In this document: one piece after another, positions 24,046-35,490 of the stretch
Numbering within the stretch: the first letter of the stretch is position 1
Layout of the letters: each line of letters begins with the position of its first letter
Assembly (NCBI GenBank): GCA_016647705.1
Contig: CM028336.1
Location: 8,320,880 to 8,384,879, forward strand
Reading direction: 5' to 3'
From: Eucommia ulmoides
Lineage: Eukaryota; Streptophyta; Magnoliopsida; Garryales; Eucommiaceae
Length of the DNA: 64,000 nucleotides
Made by a program: the position numbers and the translations under genes
Notes under the pieces: generated by a model
Database searches by the model: none
What the model saw: the letters and a program-made list of their open reading frames with translations, nothing else
What the model was told of the DNA's origin: nothing

Positions 24046-25971
24046 GTAAGTTTCCGACATTTTGTATGAATTTATGAGTTTTTTGACAAAGTACTCCACC
24101 GCCTGTTCTCAGAATTTTGTATTAAAAATCTGGGAGCAGAAACAGAATGTCGTTTCCTGACTTGGAACAGAAACAGAAATCTGGGAACAAAAATTAAATA
24201 TCTTCTTTTTCTGTTCTCAGAATTTTGTATTAAGTGTATATTTTCTATTTCCCTGTTCTCTTTGATGGCGTTTGTTTAGTGTTTATTTAGATGGTGTTTG
24301 TTTAGTGTTTTTATTCTCAAAGAACTTGGAACATGAATGTGTTTGTTTAGTGTTTTTGTTCTACTCTCCTATTCTCTTTGATGGCGTTTGTTTGGTGTTT
24401 ATTTATATGGTGTTTGTTTAGTGTTTCTGTAATACTCTCCTGTTCTCTTTGTTAACTGTTTCTGTTTCAAAAAAAAAAAAAATCCAGAACAAATTCTGTT
24501 TTATTCTTTTTTCCAAATTTTGCATTCCAAATCCCTCTCTCTTTCTTAGGGCTTCATTTTCGTGCTTTCGTTTGATCGTGTTTATGGTGGCATGTTTCAT
24601 TGCTAATACTAATTAGTTCATTTATTTAATTTGCAGGAACAAAAGAAAAATTGTTTATGGTGGCATGAATCTAAAGGTAATCAACTCTGTGAATTTCATT
24701 TTTGATCATTGCATCCTAATTTGATAAGTTTTTATGCCCTAATTACTTTTTCTTTACTGCACTAGAATGAAAAATAAAAAAATGACTTCACACGTTCATT
24801 TTGGAAATACTCTGCAAGTTTGTGCATTCTGCTGCCTTTGTTTATTAGTTTGGAGCATCAACAAATCACTAAATAACTTGCAGAGTATTTCAAAAAGTAT
24901 GATCTACACCAACAAAAGAAAAATAACTTGCAGAGTATTTCCACATGTTCATTTTGATTCTTGATTCGAAGAAGCTTCGAAAATTAATCATTCTTTTTCT
25001 ATCTTGATGTATTTGCGTAGTTGGTGTTAAGCAAACACTGACTTAATTTGGTTTTAATGTGCTGTTCGAAACCCATAATTTTTTGTTCACTATGATCATT
25101 TAGTATGTCACCCTTTTCCTTCAAATCTCTGATGGTCCTTGGAAGTGTGGGTGAGCCTACTACTAATTCAAGTGCATGGAGGTAATTAAGTATGTCTATG
25201 CACCATCGTGTACTTTGGCTGCTTTTCTTGAGCTTCAAGGGTCGATTCATTCATCATTTATTGAGGATCTTTTGTTTAAAATTTTTGGTTTCATGGTAGT
25301 ATTATTTGTTGCAGCAGTCTTTTGTTTAAAATTTCTTACAACTATTGTCTTTTTAATTATTGAGGATTTTTCAGTTTTCAACTTTGAAAAAGTTTATTAT
25401 TTTTCTATTTTTTGGCGGATTGTTCCTTTCTTTTTTTCGGTTGAATTTCACAGGTACTCAATTCCTTCTTTGTTGTTTTTGAAATTCATTATCTGGAACG
25501 TCTCTCTCTTACAATTCTTTTGATAAAGTTTGGTTTTTGTTGTTAATGCTCAAAATTAGTGTCATTATTTATTTGTTTGTATTCATTTATTTATTTGGTT
25601 GAATCTCAGCTCTCGAATCAGGTTTAATTTGCATTTGTTTCTGTTATGTTCCCTATTTCTATTTCTGTTCCTGTTCCCTATTTCTGTTTCCATTTCTGTT
25701 TCTGTTCCCTGTTTCTGTTCTCTGTTAGAGAAATATACATGTTTCCGTTTCCGGTTTTGTAGTTTTCGGGGGTTGAATCTATCAACGAGGGAGGGAAGTG
25801 GTTGTAGAATCAGGTTAAATCTTAGCTCTCGAATCAGGTAAAATATTCTTATACCATTTAAGTTTCATGTATACACTTTATTAGCTATTTTTTTATTCCA
25901 CAATTTTATTGTTTGCTTGAATAACAAAACAAATTGATATAATTGTCCCAAATGATGATATATGTTTTACG
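24046..25971 (+). other. Intron-like and repeat sequence within the Helitron-like element
   Basis: T-rich sequence without a supported gene. It contains several copies of ggcgtttgtttagtgttt (24260-24430) and gttcc/tttctgtt runs (25630-25740), words also found in MITEs of this window. The phrase gaatcaggttaaatct...agctctcgaatcagg recurs at 25600 and 25810. Confidence 0.4.
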
Positions 25972-26002
25972 CCCGTGCCTTCAGGCACGGGTTATACACT
26001 AG
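25972..26002 (+). promoter_or_regulatory. Helitron 3' terminal hairpin and CTAG end
   Basis: CCCGTGCCT and AGGCACGGG form a 9-bp perfect stem, followed by ttataca and CTAG at 25999-26002, with T next. Stem plus CTRR-T is the standard termination signal of rolling-circle Helitrons. Confidence 0.7.
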
Positions 26003-26129
26003 TATATATATAAAAGAAAGAAAATATAAATCTAACCATATAACTAAATAAATTGAGAGAAAATTGATAATTTTATATGGTTGGAGTAGATGAGTTTCAA
26101 AATTTGGTTATAAAATTAAGGGTTTTTGC

Positions 26130-27060
26130 TCCAAAGGTCCCATTTCTTATTTAGACAACTTTTTGAGTCCTAAGTGGCATGTAGTGTTGTGAAAAGTTCC
26201 ATTTTGAGTTTTTTGACTTGAAAAGTCTCATGCTTAATTGGCAATACACTTTTCATTCTATTTTTGCCCTTACAATTATTTATAGGGAAATAAAAAGTAA
26301 GAAGTGACAGTGATAGCATCCAGCTATATATCACAGCTATATATCAACTCTCTAAGAAAGCTAAGAAAGCGATCAATGCCAGATTTGTAATCAAAATTTT
26401 TGCGGTAAAATGCAAGGTGATTTTCGACTTCGGATTGCCCTACGAATTCTTTGACTTTGGATTGCCGCTACGAATTCAGAGGCTTAATTTGGAGGGTTGA
26501 TTTGGCATAAATGTATTCTTTGATTGGTTGAGTAATTTTTGACTTTGGATTGCCCTACGACTTCGGATTCTACTGGTGAGTGCTCGTTTTGTTTCTGTTA
26601 TTCGTTTCTACCTATTCCAAGTGTTTGGATTCCACATTTCTTTGTTTATGTTATTTGTTTATATTTTTTGGGCCACATTTCATTTGTAGTTTATGCATGG
26701 AGTTCTGTTCAGTTTATGCATGGGGTTCTGTTTTGTAACTGGGGTTTTCTTCTGTTTGCAGTAGATAAACTAAGTTTCATTTTTCATGTTCGCCACACTT
26801 CATTTGTAGTTTATGCATGGGATTCTGTTTTGTAACTGGGGTTTTGTTCTGTTCGCAGTAGATAAACTAATTTTTATGTTTCATGTTTGTTAACTGAAAT
26901 AATAAATAAATAATCTGCCACTATTTCATGTTTATCAACTGAGGTTCTGTTCAGAAGATATCCACTAAGGATGTGTATTTCTCAATAGATATCTACTTAC
27001 ATTTCGAATTATGCTGTTTGTATACAAATACATTTTTTGAACAAATGTTTATACTGAATG
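26130..27060 (+). other. 5' flank of the MULE transposase gene
   Basis: About 900 bp from the left end to the first coding exon. Repeated phrases occur: tttatgcatggRgttctgttttgtaactggggtttt and gtagataaacta at 26690-26880, in two to three copies. An intron acceptor tttgcag at 27086-27092 precedes the first coding exon. The promoter cannot be placed exactly. Confidence 0.45.
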
Positions 27061-28379
27061 TAATATTATGTTTTTATTTTATGAATTTGCAGATTTGTTT
27101 TTGACAATGGGAGGATTAATCATGGTGTGTACGTACGGTGAAGAAACGTGTATGATAAAAATTGATGATGAAAGATATACATATGATGTATTACTTGATA
27201 AGTTGATTGAGCAATGGAATATGTTGCAACGTAACTCATTGCGCATATCATATTCAATCGTAGGACAGTCAAACTGTATTTTGAATTATCAAAAAGACTT
27301 TTATGCTTTATTAGAGTTAGTGAAGTTGTTAAATTTGGGATACTTGAACATTGTTGTGAAAGAGATTGTCGATGAAAGTTGTAGAGACGGGTGAGAAGAT
27401 GATGAGAGACGTCATACCCCTCCACATTATGAAGTGATAGATTTTCTTGGGTCTTATTGTGTCAACCATGTGACAAATCACTGTTTTAAGTCGTGTTCCA
27501 CCCTTATTAGAGAGGTGGGTCAACAATTTGATGGGGGAACAGATCAATTTCGTAGTGATCTAGTCAAGTATTCAATTGAGGTTGGGTTTCATTTCGATTA
27601 TTTGAAGAATGATAGTGTTCAAGTCACTACTGTATGCTGCTATAGGGATTTGACTTCCTGTAAGTGGAATGTCCATGCTAGACCTGACACTATTATTAGG
27701 ATTTTTGTAATTAGAAAGTTGGATAATGTACATATTTGTGGTGTATCATTTCGGTCATGCAAAAATGAAAGGATGAGTTCCGATGTCATTGCAAGTAAGT
27801 TGGCAGTTGAGATTCGTGGAAATCCACTAAAACATCCAATTGATGTTGTTTCTGATTTCAAGAACACGTATGGATTATAAATAACATACAATCATGCATG
27901 GCTAGGGGTAGAGAAGGCTCGGAATTTATTATATGGTGATTATATGACATCATACGACTTCTTAAGGTGGTATATTAGTGTTTGCCAATTGACAAACCCG
28001 GGCAGCCACTTTTCTTTGGAGTATGACCAAGAGTTTTGTCATTTTAAGAGAATTTTTGTGTCCTTTAATGCATGTATTGAAGGCTTCAGGTTTTGCTGGC
28101 CTATGTTGTTTATGGACGGAACATTCCTCAAGAGTAGGTATAAGGGAACGTTACTTGCTGCGCCTGCGAAGGACGGGAATGAATACTATATTACGTTTTA
28201 TTTTTCAGTTGTAGCTTTTGTTTCTATTTTTAATGATGTTTATTGTCTTTTTAGCTTGAATGTTTTCTGATTTTTACATGTTCTGGTAAATACTTTGTTT
28301 TCTCCAATTGAGTCTCAAATGCTTTGATTTGATCTCAATACCTGAGGATCTTCCCAACTAATATACGCCATTTTTAGTA

Positions 28380-28800
28380 TATTTCAGTAGATATAAGTCA
28401 ATTTCAGTAGATATCCACTGGATATGTGTCAGTTTCAGTAGATTTCTACTGAAATATTTCAAACAGACCGTCTTGGCACAAAATATGCTGTTTATGTATC
28501 CACATAGAAATGTATTCTAGTAAATGCTTTGTTTTCTCCAATTAAGTCTCAAATGCTTTGATTTGATCCCAATACATTAGGATCTTCCCAAGTAATATAC
28601 GCCATTTTCAGTCTTTTTTAGTAGATATCATTCAATCTCAGTAGATATCCACTGAATATATGTCAGCTTCAATAGATATCTACTGAATTGTTTCAAACAG
28701 GCTGTTTAGGCACCAAATATGTTGTTTATGTATCCACATAGAAAATGTATTCTGGTAAATGCTTTGTTTAGGCACCAAACAAGCTGTATTTTGATTTTTA
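28380..28800. repeat. 235-bp repeat units in the transposase intron
   Basis: Almost two units of the 235-bp repeat found also at 30.2-31.6 kb. The marker tatccacataga recurs at about 28497 and 28731. Each unit carries ttctccaattRagtctcaa, gatcttcccaa and near-palindromes based on cagtagatatcYactgaa. Confidence 0.85.
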
Positions 28801-29571
28801 CATGTTTAGGAATGTTTTCATTGGCTTTTGCGATTGTCAATGCGGAGAACGACGACAATTGGATGTGGTTTGCACAAGAATTGTCGATTATTGTTTCTAA
28901 TGAGCGGCGTATTACTTTTATTTCCAATCGACAACCAGGTTTGATTTAAGCTGTATATATTGTCTTCTTGAACTCCCCCTAATGCATTTTGTTTACATCA
29001 TTTGAAGTGTAACCTAAGAGATAAACTAAGTGGAAGGGATAATGTGTTGGAAACAAATTTGCTTCATAGACTTGATCAGTGTGCATTTGCACCAACTATT
29101 GAGGGGTTTGCCATTCATAGAAATAGACTTATTGTTGAAGGCGGGCCAAGAGTTATTTCATTTTTGAATGAGTTACCTCCTGAGAATTAGGCTGATGCCT
29201 TTTTTGTTAGACAACGATATGGCGAGATGTATTTAAATCTTGCCGAATCGTTTAACGCTTGGATTGTTAAAGCCTGACACCTCCCCCATAATGGAATGCA
29301 TTGATACAATTAGAGTACAACTCATGGACCACATATCGAGTAGAAGACTTCTTTCGATTAAGATTTCTGGTGTCATTTGCCCGTTTTGGGATAAGAAGTT
29401 ATTATAATATGTTGAGAGCGGTAGGACATGGTTGGTGGGTTTATGCTCTGAAGGGAAATTTGAAGTTCATTACCACCCATCAGTCTCAGTGGATATTGTT
29501 AATCGTACTTGTTCATGTTTATAATGGCAATTGAAAGGTTCCCCGTGTGCACATGCTTGTATTCAAAAATC

Positions 29572-29603
29572 GGGGGGGGGGGGGGGGGGGGGGGGAGGGG
29601 GGG
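29572..29603 (+). repeat. Guanine homopolymer tract
   Basis: Twenty-four G, one A and seven G in a row on the + strand. It stays in frame as polyglycine between the SWIM finger and the following domain of the transposase, where relatives have no such insert. Length is prone to sequencing error. Confidence 0.9.
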
Positions 29604-29869
29604 ATTTGTATGACTATGTTGAAGATTTCTTCAGTGTTGATTTGTATCGCAGTACATATTTAGAGGGTATTTTGTTTGTCCCTACCCTTGGAAGACCAGT
29701 TTATGACAGCGCAACAGCTATTGTGTTACCGCCGCAAACACACCGACCAGCTGCGCATCTAAAGAAGAAGCGGATTGCATCAAAAGGGGAAAAAGTAAAA
29801 CAAATTCGGTGTAGTCGGTGCAAGCAATATGCGAACCACAATCGGAAGACGTGCAAGGCTGCAATTTGA

Positions 29870-30215
29870 AGAATAGGTTGCACATTGTATATTTTTTTAG
29901 ATTTTTGCAATGTATATTTTTGCGTGCCTATATATTTTTGCAAGGTTGCAATGTATATTTTTACAAGGCTGTATGTTTTTGCAAGGCTATATAGTTTTTG
30001 AAAGGCTGTATATTTTTTGTCTAGATATCCAACAACAATGTGTATTTTTTCAGTAGATGTGTACTGGAATTTTAATATATGTTGTTGTATACATGATATA
30101 TATGGTGAAGATGCATTTTTTCAATAGATGTCTACTGAAATTTTAATATATGCTATTTTTTCATGATATATATGGTCAAGAAATTTTGAAATATGTTGTT
30201 TTATGCACCAAATCA
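29870..30215. other. Transposase 3' flank
   Basis: A T-rich stretch after the transposase stop, with five repeats of a gcaaggctRtatatttttg-type word at 29880-30020. It leads into the first tagatgtNtactg repeats. No polyadenylation signal can be assigned with confidence. Confidence 0.4.
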
Positions 30216-31650
30216 TTCTGTTCAAAAGATATATACTGAAATGTTTCAAACAGGCTATTTAGGCACCAAATATGTTGTATATGTATCCACATAGAAAATG
30301 TATTCTGGTCAATGCTTTGTTTTCTCCAATTGAATCTTAAATGCTTTGATTTGATCTCAATACATGAGGATCTTCCCAAGTACTATATGCCATTTTGAGT
30401 ATTTTTCAGTAGATATCACTCAGTTTCAGTAGATATCCACTGAATAAGTGTCAACTTCAGTAGATATCTACTGAAATGTTTCCAACAGGCTGTTTTGGCA
30501 CGAAATATTCTATTTATGTATCCACATAGAAAATGTATTATGGTAAATGTTTTATTTTCTCCAATTGAGTCTCAAATGCTTTGATTTGATCCCAATACCT
30601 GAGGATCTTCCCAAGTAATATACGCCATTTTGAGTATTTTTCAGTAGATATCATTCATTCAATTTTAGTAGATATCCACTGAATATGTGTCGTCTTCAGT
30701 AGATATCTATTGAAATGTTTCCAACAGGCTGTTTTGGCACGAAATATGCTATTTATATATCCACATAGAAAATGTATTCTGGTAAATGCTTTGTTTTCTC
30801 CAATTAAGTCTCAAATGCTTTGATTTGATCCCAATACCTGAGGATCTTCCCAAGTAATATACGCCATTTTGATTATTTTTCTGTAGATATCACACAGTTT
30901 CAGTAGATATCCACTGAATATGTGTCAGCTTCAGTAAATATCTACTGAAATGTTTCAAACAGGCTGTTTTAGCACGAAATATGCTGTTTATGTATCCACA
31001 TAGAAAATATATTATGGTAAATGCTTTGTTTTCTCCAATTGAGTCTCAAATGCTTTGATTTTATCCCAATACATTAGAATCTTCCCAAGTAATTTACGCC
31101 ATTTTCAGTCTTTTTCAGTAGATATCACTCAGTTTTAGTAGATATCTACTGAATATGTGTCTTCTTCAGTAGATATCAACTGAAATGTTTCCAACAAGCT
31201 GTTTTGGCACAAAATATATTGTTTATGTATCCACATAGAAAATGTATTATGGTAAATGCTTTGTTTTCTCCAATGCTTTGATTTGATCCCAATACATTAG
31301 GATCTTCCCAAGTAATATACGCCATTTTTAGTCTTTTTCAGTAGATATCACTCAATTTCAATAGATATCCACTGAATATGTGTCTTCTTCAGTAGATATC
31401 AATTGAAATGTTTCCAACAGGCTGTTTTGGCACGAAATATGATGTTTATGTATCCACATAGAAAATGTATTCTGGTAAATGCTTTATTTTCTCCAATTGA
31501 GTCTCAAATACTTTGATTTGATCCCAATACCTGAGGATCTTCTCAAGTAATATATGCCATTTTGAGTATTTTTCAGTAGATATCATTCATTCAATTTCAG
31601 TAGATATTCACTGAATATGTGTCTTCTTCAGTAGATATCTACTGAAATGT
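30216..31650. repeat. Tandem 235-bp satellite with palindromic cores
   Basis: Six tandem units with the marker cacatag at about 30288, 30523, 30762, 30997, 31232 and 31455 (spacings 235, 239, 235, 235, 223). Each unit holds three to four copies of cagtagatatcYactgaa-like words. Exact 20-bp palindromes TTCAGTAGATATCTACTGAA lie at 30456-30475 and 31627-31646. The array separates the convergent transposase and Ulp1 genes. Confidence 0.9.
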
Positions 31651-32684
31651 TTAACAAGATGTGTAAATATGAGTAGATATCTACTGAAATGCTTACTGAA
31701 ATGTTTGACATACGCTTTTTATGCACATACAAACACTGCCAATGTGAACAATTAATAAGAGCAGTATATATACAAACACACTGATTAACAGCCAATCTAA
31801 ATAAGAGCAGTATATATACAAACACATTGTTTCTACACATACAAACACTGCCAATGTTAATAACAGTTTCCATATCAAGATGGTATAGGGTCAACACTGT
31901 CTCCTCCTCTTTCATTTTTTTACGTTAACTCAAACTTTTGAGGCATCCATGATTTGGCCTTATCATTAAAAAATGCATTCACAATTTTTGCTCGATATTT
32001 GATCATTGCTTCTTTCACCGCTTTCTTATTTTCAAATGGCACAATTGGCACGCCCTGGGCTGTTTGGTCCATTATAAACAAAACCATTATCCCACAATCC
32101 AACCTAACATTCAAAGTTCATGCATTTGAGTCTATATATAGATTTTACATTTCATGAAAAAATGTGTAATGACATTAATACTTACGATCCGGGTATTTGT
32201 TGTGGGCTGTCCTGTACGTTTGTTAGATGAGTTTAAGTCTGCGTTATTGCTAACTCTTCACCATCTATGCGAAGATCTTTAATCATATCAACTACATAAT
32301 TTATCTACAAAATAAACAAAATTTTAAATTAAAGTATAATTATGTAACATTTAAGTTAGGAATGGAAACAAAACATGAGTTTTATTACCATCAACATTGC
32401 ATCTTTGAAGTATGGATCTCCGGTGCCGATTCTTGGTTGGAGCGAGTTATAGTGTCTCCATTCTGCCTCACTTGTGTCAAACACAAGCAGCGTCCAATGA
32501 TTTAGCCTGTTATCCGTTGTGTTGATGGGAAAGTGAATGTGTCGATAGCCACCTTTCAATGCTTCAGTGATTTGGGTATTCAAAAAAATTTCAGTTGACA
32601 CTGTTGACTTGCCCTTTACCCAATTCTATAAAAGATAGGGACAATTTATAATTCAGTTAATAGCCATAAAATAATTTAATTTAT

Positions 32685-32965
32685 TCAGTAGATATCCACT
32701 GAATAAATTGTAGAATTCAGTTGATATCCACGTACTGTTTTTAGTTAATGTAGAATTGTAGAATTAAACCTATATAATTTAATTTATTCAGTAGATATCC
32801 ACTGAATAAATTGTAGAATTCAGTTGATATCCACGTACTGTTTTAAGTTAATTTAGAATTATAGAATTAAACCTGTATAATTTAATTTATTCAGCCGATA
32901 TCCACTGAATAAATTGTAGAATTCAGTTGAATTCAGTTAATTTATTCAGTAGATATGGACATACT
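32685..32965. repeat. Three ~105-bp units with gatatcc palindromes
   Basis: Tandem units of ttcagtagatatccactgaa, ttgtagaattcagttgatat, ccacgtactgtttt and aattaaacct. They occupy an intron of the Ulp1-like gene. The first word is a near-perfect 20-bp palindrome. Confidence 0.8.
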
Positions 32966-33167
32966 GTTTTTTAATACATCAAACAAACGTATAAAACAGA
33001 CGTATAAATGTACCCAAACATACCCAGCAATAGCCTGTGATGAAGTATGAGCGGTCACCGACAACAATTCCCTCATTTTTCAATTTTTTTTTCTAATTTC
33101 GCATTCTTGTCCCTTAAGAACTCTGTGTAGCTATCTACGACCTGCAATCAATTTTCATTTTTAGTTT

Positions 33168-33202
<35 letters not shown>

Positions 33203-34439
33203 CATATGTGTGATGTTTTTTAATATATTCACTTACAAAGTTGCTTAGTTCTCCCCTGTTCAGAAGTGAAATCACATCTAGAAGAGATACAACACTATAT
33301 TCTCCATTGTATACAATTGAGCTGTGTATTATATAAGAAATGGTTAAAATTTCTTTCATGCGTTTTTATACAACTAGAATATGTAAAAATATGTTTAAGA
33401 TGTGTATTTTGTGTTACCTCGGCCCGTCGGTTTTGAAGATGGTTGTTATCTTTTGCCAATTCTCATTGGATAGTAAAGTTGCTACTTCACTTTGATGCCT
33501 CTTTGGTAGTTTGGCAACCTGTTTCTTTTCTTTTTTGTGTGTGTTGGGGCCTGATATGTGTCCAGATCGACCATTTCTTCATGCGTTCCTTTATCCTTTC
33601 TGTATTTTTTGATGTCTAAATATTCAAAACGTCTTCCTTGTTTTTCTGTGCTCGGTCTCTCTGTTTCGGCCTTTTAAACATTGAGCTTTGGCCTGGTTTT
33701 TCTGTTAATTTTCTCTTCTTTTTTTCATTTCTTCAGCTTTTTTGGGCCATGTCTTTGCATGGATTTTTTTCGGCACGTTGTTCAACTTCTTCTCTAGTAA
33801 CAAGGTCTGGAGGAGGACTGTTTTTGGCCTATTTGACGTCATTCTCCCTTTGAGCTAAAAGTAGCGTCAAATTCTTGAACTTGTTGTCCATATCCTCCTT
33901 TTGTCGAGCCATTTGTTCTGCCAATTCTTTTATTTTTTCATTACCTTCTTCTTTCAGCTCATGTCTTGTCCTTTTCAGCTCAGCCAATTCCAGCTTGAGC
34001 TTCACAATTTTCTCTCATTTTGCCTTATTTTTTCCTCTCAGTTTGATATTTTTTTTTTCTTCAGTTTTGCATTCTCGCGCTCCAAGCTCTCAATTTTGGC
34101 TTGTAGTTCCTTAGTTTCTTTTCCTATTTCACCTTCTTCAGCTCTGCTTTTCGATGCAGTCCGATTTTGTGGGTGAAATAAAGCGTAGTCATCCATGTCG
34201 GACTGTCCGGCATGTCGTGACTGAAAGGAGTACTGTGGGGGGTCTCCATAGTCTCCGGTTCTCCTTCGTCGCCATCCTCGTCTTGTCCACCTTGCTCAGT
34301 CCATGACCCTTCTTCATCGTCCTTCTTTCGATGGAATTTCTCTCATTTTCCAGCACGTTTATTTTTTAAATCATGAGCGTGTGTGATCATTTTTGTCTCC
34401 ATCCTTGTCATTTTTGGAGTATTTGGATTAACTTGTCAA

Positions 34440-35490
34440 TATGGCGTTTGTTCAGCAGATATATATGCATGTACGCAGTACGTGTGTATTTTCAAGTGGA
34501 TATCCACTAAAGATGCAGCACATACCAGTAAACCTGTATATTTTCACATAGAGTTCCATTACACATGTATTTTCAGTAGATATCTACTAAACAGCATGCA
34601 TGCAGCACATTTGTGTATTTTCAAGTGGATATCCAGTAAAGATGCAGTACATATCATTAAATATGTGTATTTTTCAGTAGATATCCACTAATTTCAGTAG
34701 ATATCTATTGAACAGTATGTATGCAGTACATATTGGTATATTTGAAGTAGATATACATGTTGTTCAGTAGATATTTACTGAACAGCATGTATGCAGTACA
34801 TATGTGTATTTTCAAGTGGATATCTAGTAAAGATGCAGTACATTTAATTAAATATGTGTATTTTTCAGTAGATATCCACTACATGTATATTTTCAGTATA
34901 TATCTACTATACAGCATGTATGCAGTACAGATGTGTATATTTGAAGTAGATATACATGTTGTTCAGTAGATATCTATTAAACAACATGTATGCAGTACAT
35001 ATTTGTATTTTCAAGTGGATATCCATTAAAGATGTTTCACATATCAGTAAACATGTATATTTTCACATAGAGTTCCATTACACGTGTGTTTTCAGTAGAT
35101 ATATACTAAACAGTATGCATGCTACACATCTGTGTATTTTCAAGTGGATATCCAGTAAAGATGTAGTATATATCCTTAAAGATGTTTATTTTTCTGTAGA
35201 TATCCACTAATTTCAGTAGATATCTACTGAACAACATATATGCAGTACATATTGGTATTTTCAAGTAGATATCCACTAAATATGCATATTATTAGTAGAC
35301 ATCTACTAAACAGCATGCATGCAGCACATCTGTGTATTTTCACATAGAGTTCCATTAAACGTGTATTTTTAGTAGATATATAATGTAATAAACAGCATGC
35401 ATGCAGTACAGATGTGTAATTTCTACTAAACAATATGTACACACTGGAACAAAGAATGAACACAGAAAAACATATAAAGCAGTACATAGA
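34440..35490. repeat. Palindrome-rich intron repeat, copy A
   Basis: About 1 kb of imperfect repeats combining gcatgtatgcagtacat, tgtgtattttcaag, tggatatccaNtaaagatg and cagtagatatcYact. An exact TTCAGTAGATATCTACTGAA lies at 35212-35231. The same combination fills the introns of copy B. Open frames here, such as 34383-34691, are translations of the repeat. Confidence 0.85.

Larger units (their letters stand above)
23144..26002 (+). mobile_element. Helitron-like element carrying a host gene fragment
   Basis: The right end has the Helitron signature: a perfect 9-bp stem with a 2-base loop at 25972-25991 (CCCGTGCCT/AGGCACGGG), then seven bases, then CTAG followed by a target T at 26003. The left end is only a candidate: TCAGCTC at 23144 after an A, next to a TA tract like the one that follows the right end. 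No Rep/helicase gene is present, so it is non-autonomous. Inside is a WEB-family exon with its pyrimidine-rich leader. The 3' end is well supported; the extent is a guess. Confidence 0.45.
27107..29869 (+). pseudogene. MuDR-type MULE transposase, decayed
   Basis: The ATG at 27107 follows an intron acceptor. The N-terminal part (27107-27394) has the ubiquitin-like start of such proteins. 27434-27880 gives the Mutator DNA-binding domain (CKWNVHA with paired Cys/His). 27950-28200 enters the DDE domain with the first Asp in FMDGTFLKSRYKGTLLAA. An intron of about 0.6 kb loaded with repeats follows, then FSLAFAIVNAENDDNW, where the second Asp motif reads SNR instead of SDR. A SWIM zinc finger (TCSC..WQLKGSPCAHAC) lies near 29505-29560 and a knuckle CSRCKQYANHNRKTC ends it. 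In-frame stops (for example after TYGL, after LPPEN and inside SWIM), frame changes and the lost Asp make it inactive. A G24AG7 run encodes polyglycine after SWIM. Confidence 0.85.

Noticed and set aside
30216-31650. CRISPR-like array
   Set aside because: The repeats are long (235 bp) direct units without unique spacers, inside a plant transposon.
33638-34176. Ser/Phe-rich + strand frames resembling membrane proteins
   Set aside because: They are antisense to the charged coil region of the Ulp1-like gene; Lys/Glu codons read backwards give Phe/Leu/Ser. The same holds for 39307-39807.
34383-35210. Three + strand frames repeating CIFKWISSKDAVH-like residues
   Set aside because: They translate the palindromic intron repeat, whose unit happens to stay in frame; no independent sign of a gene.
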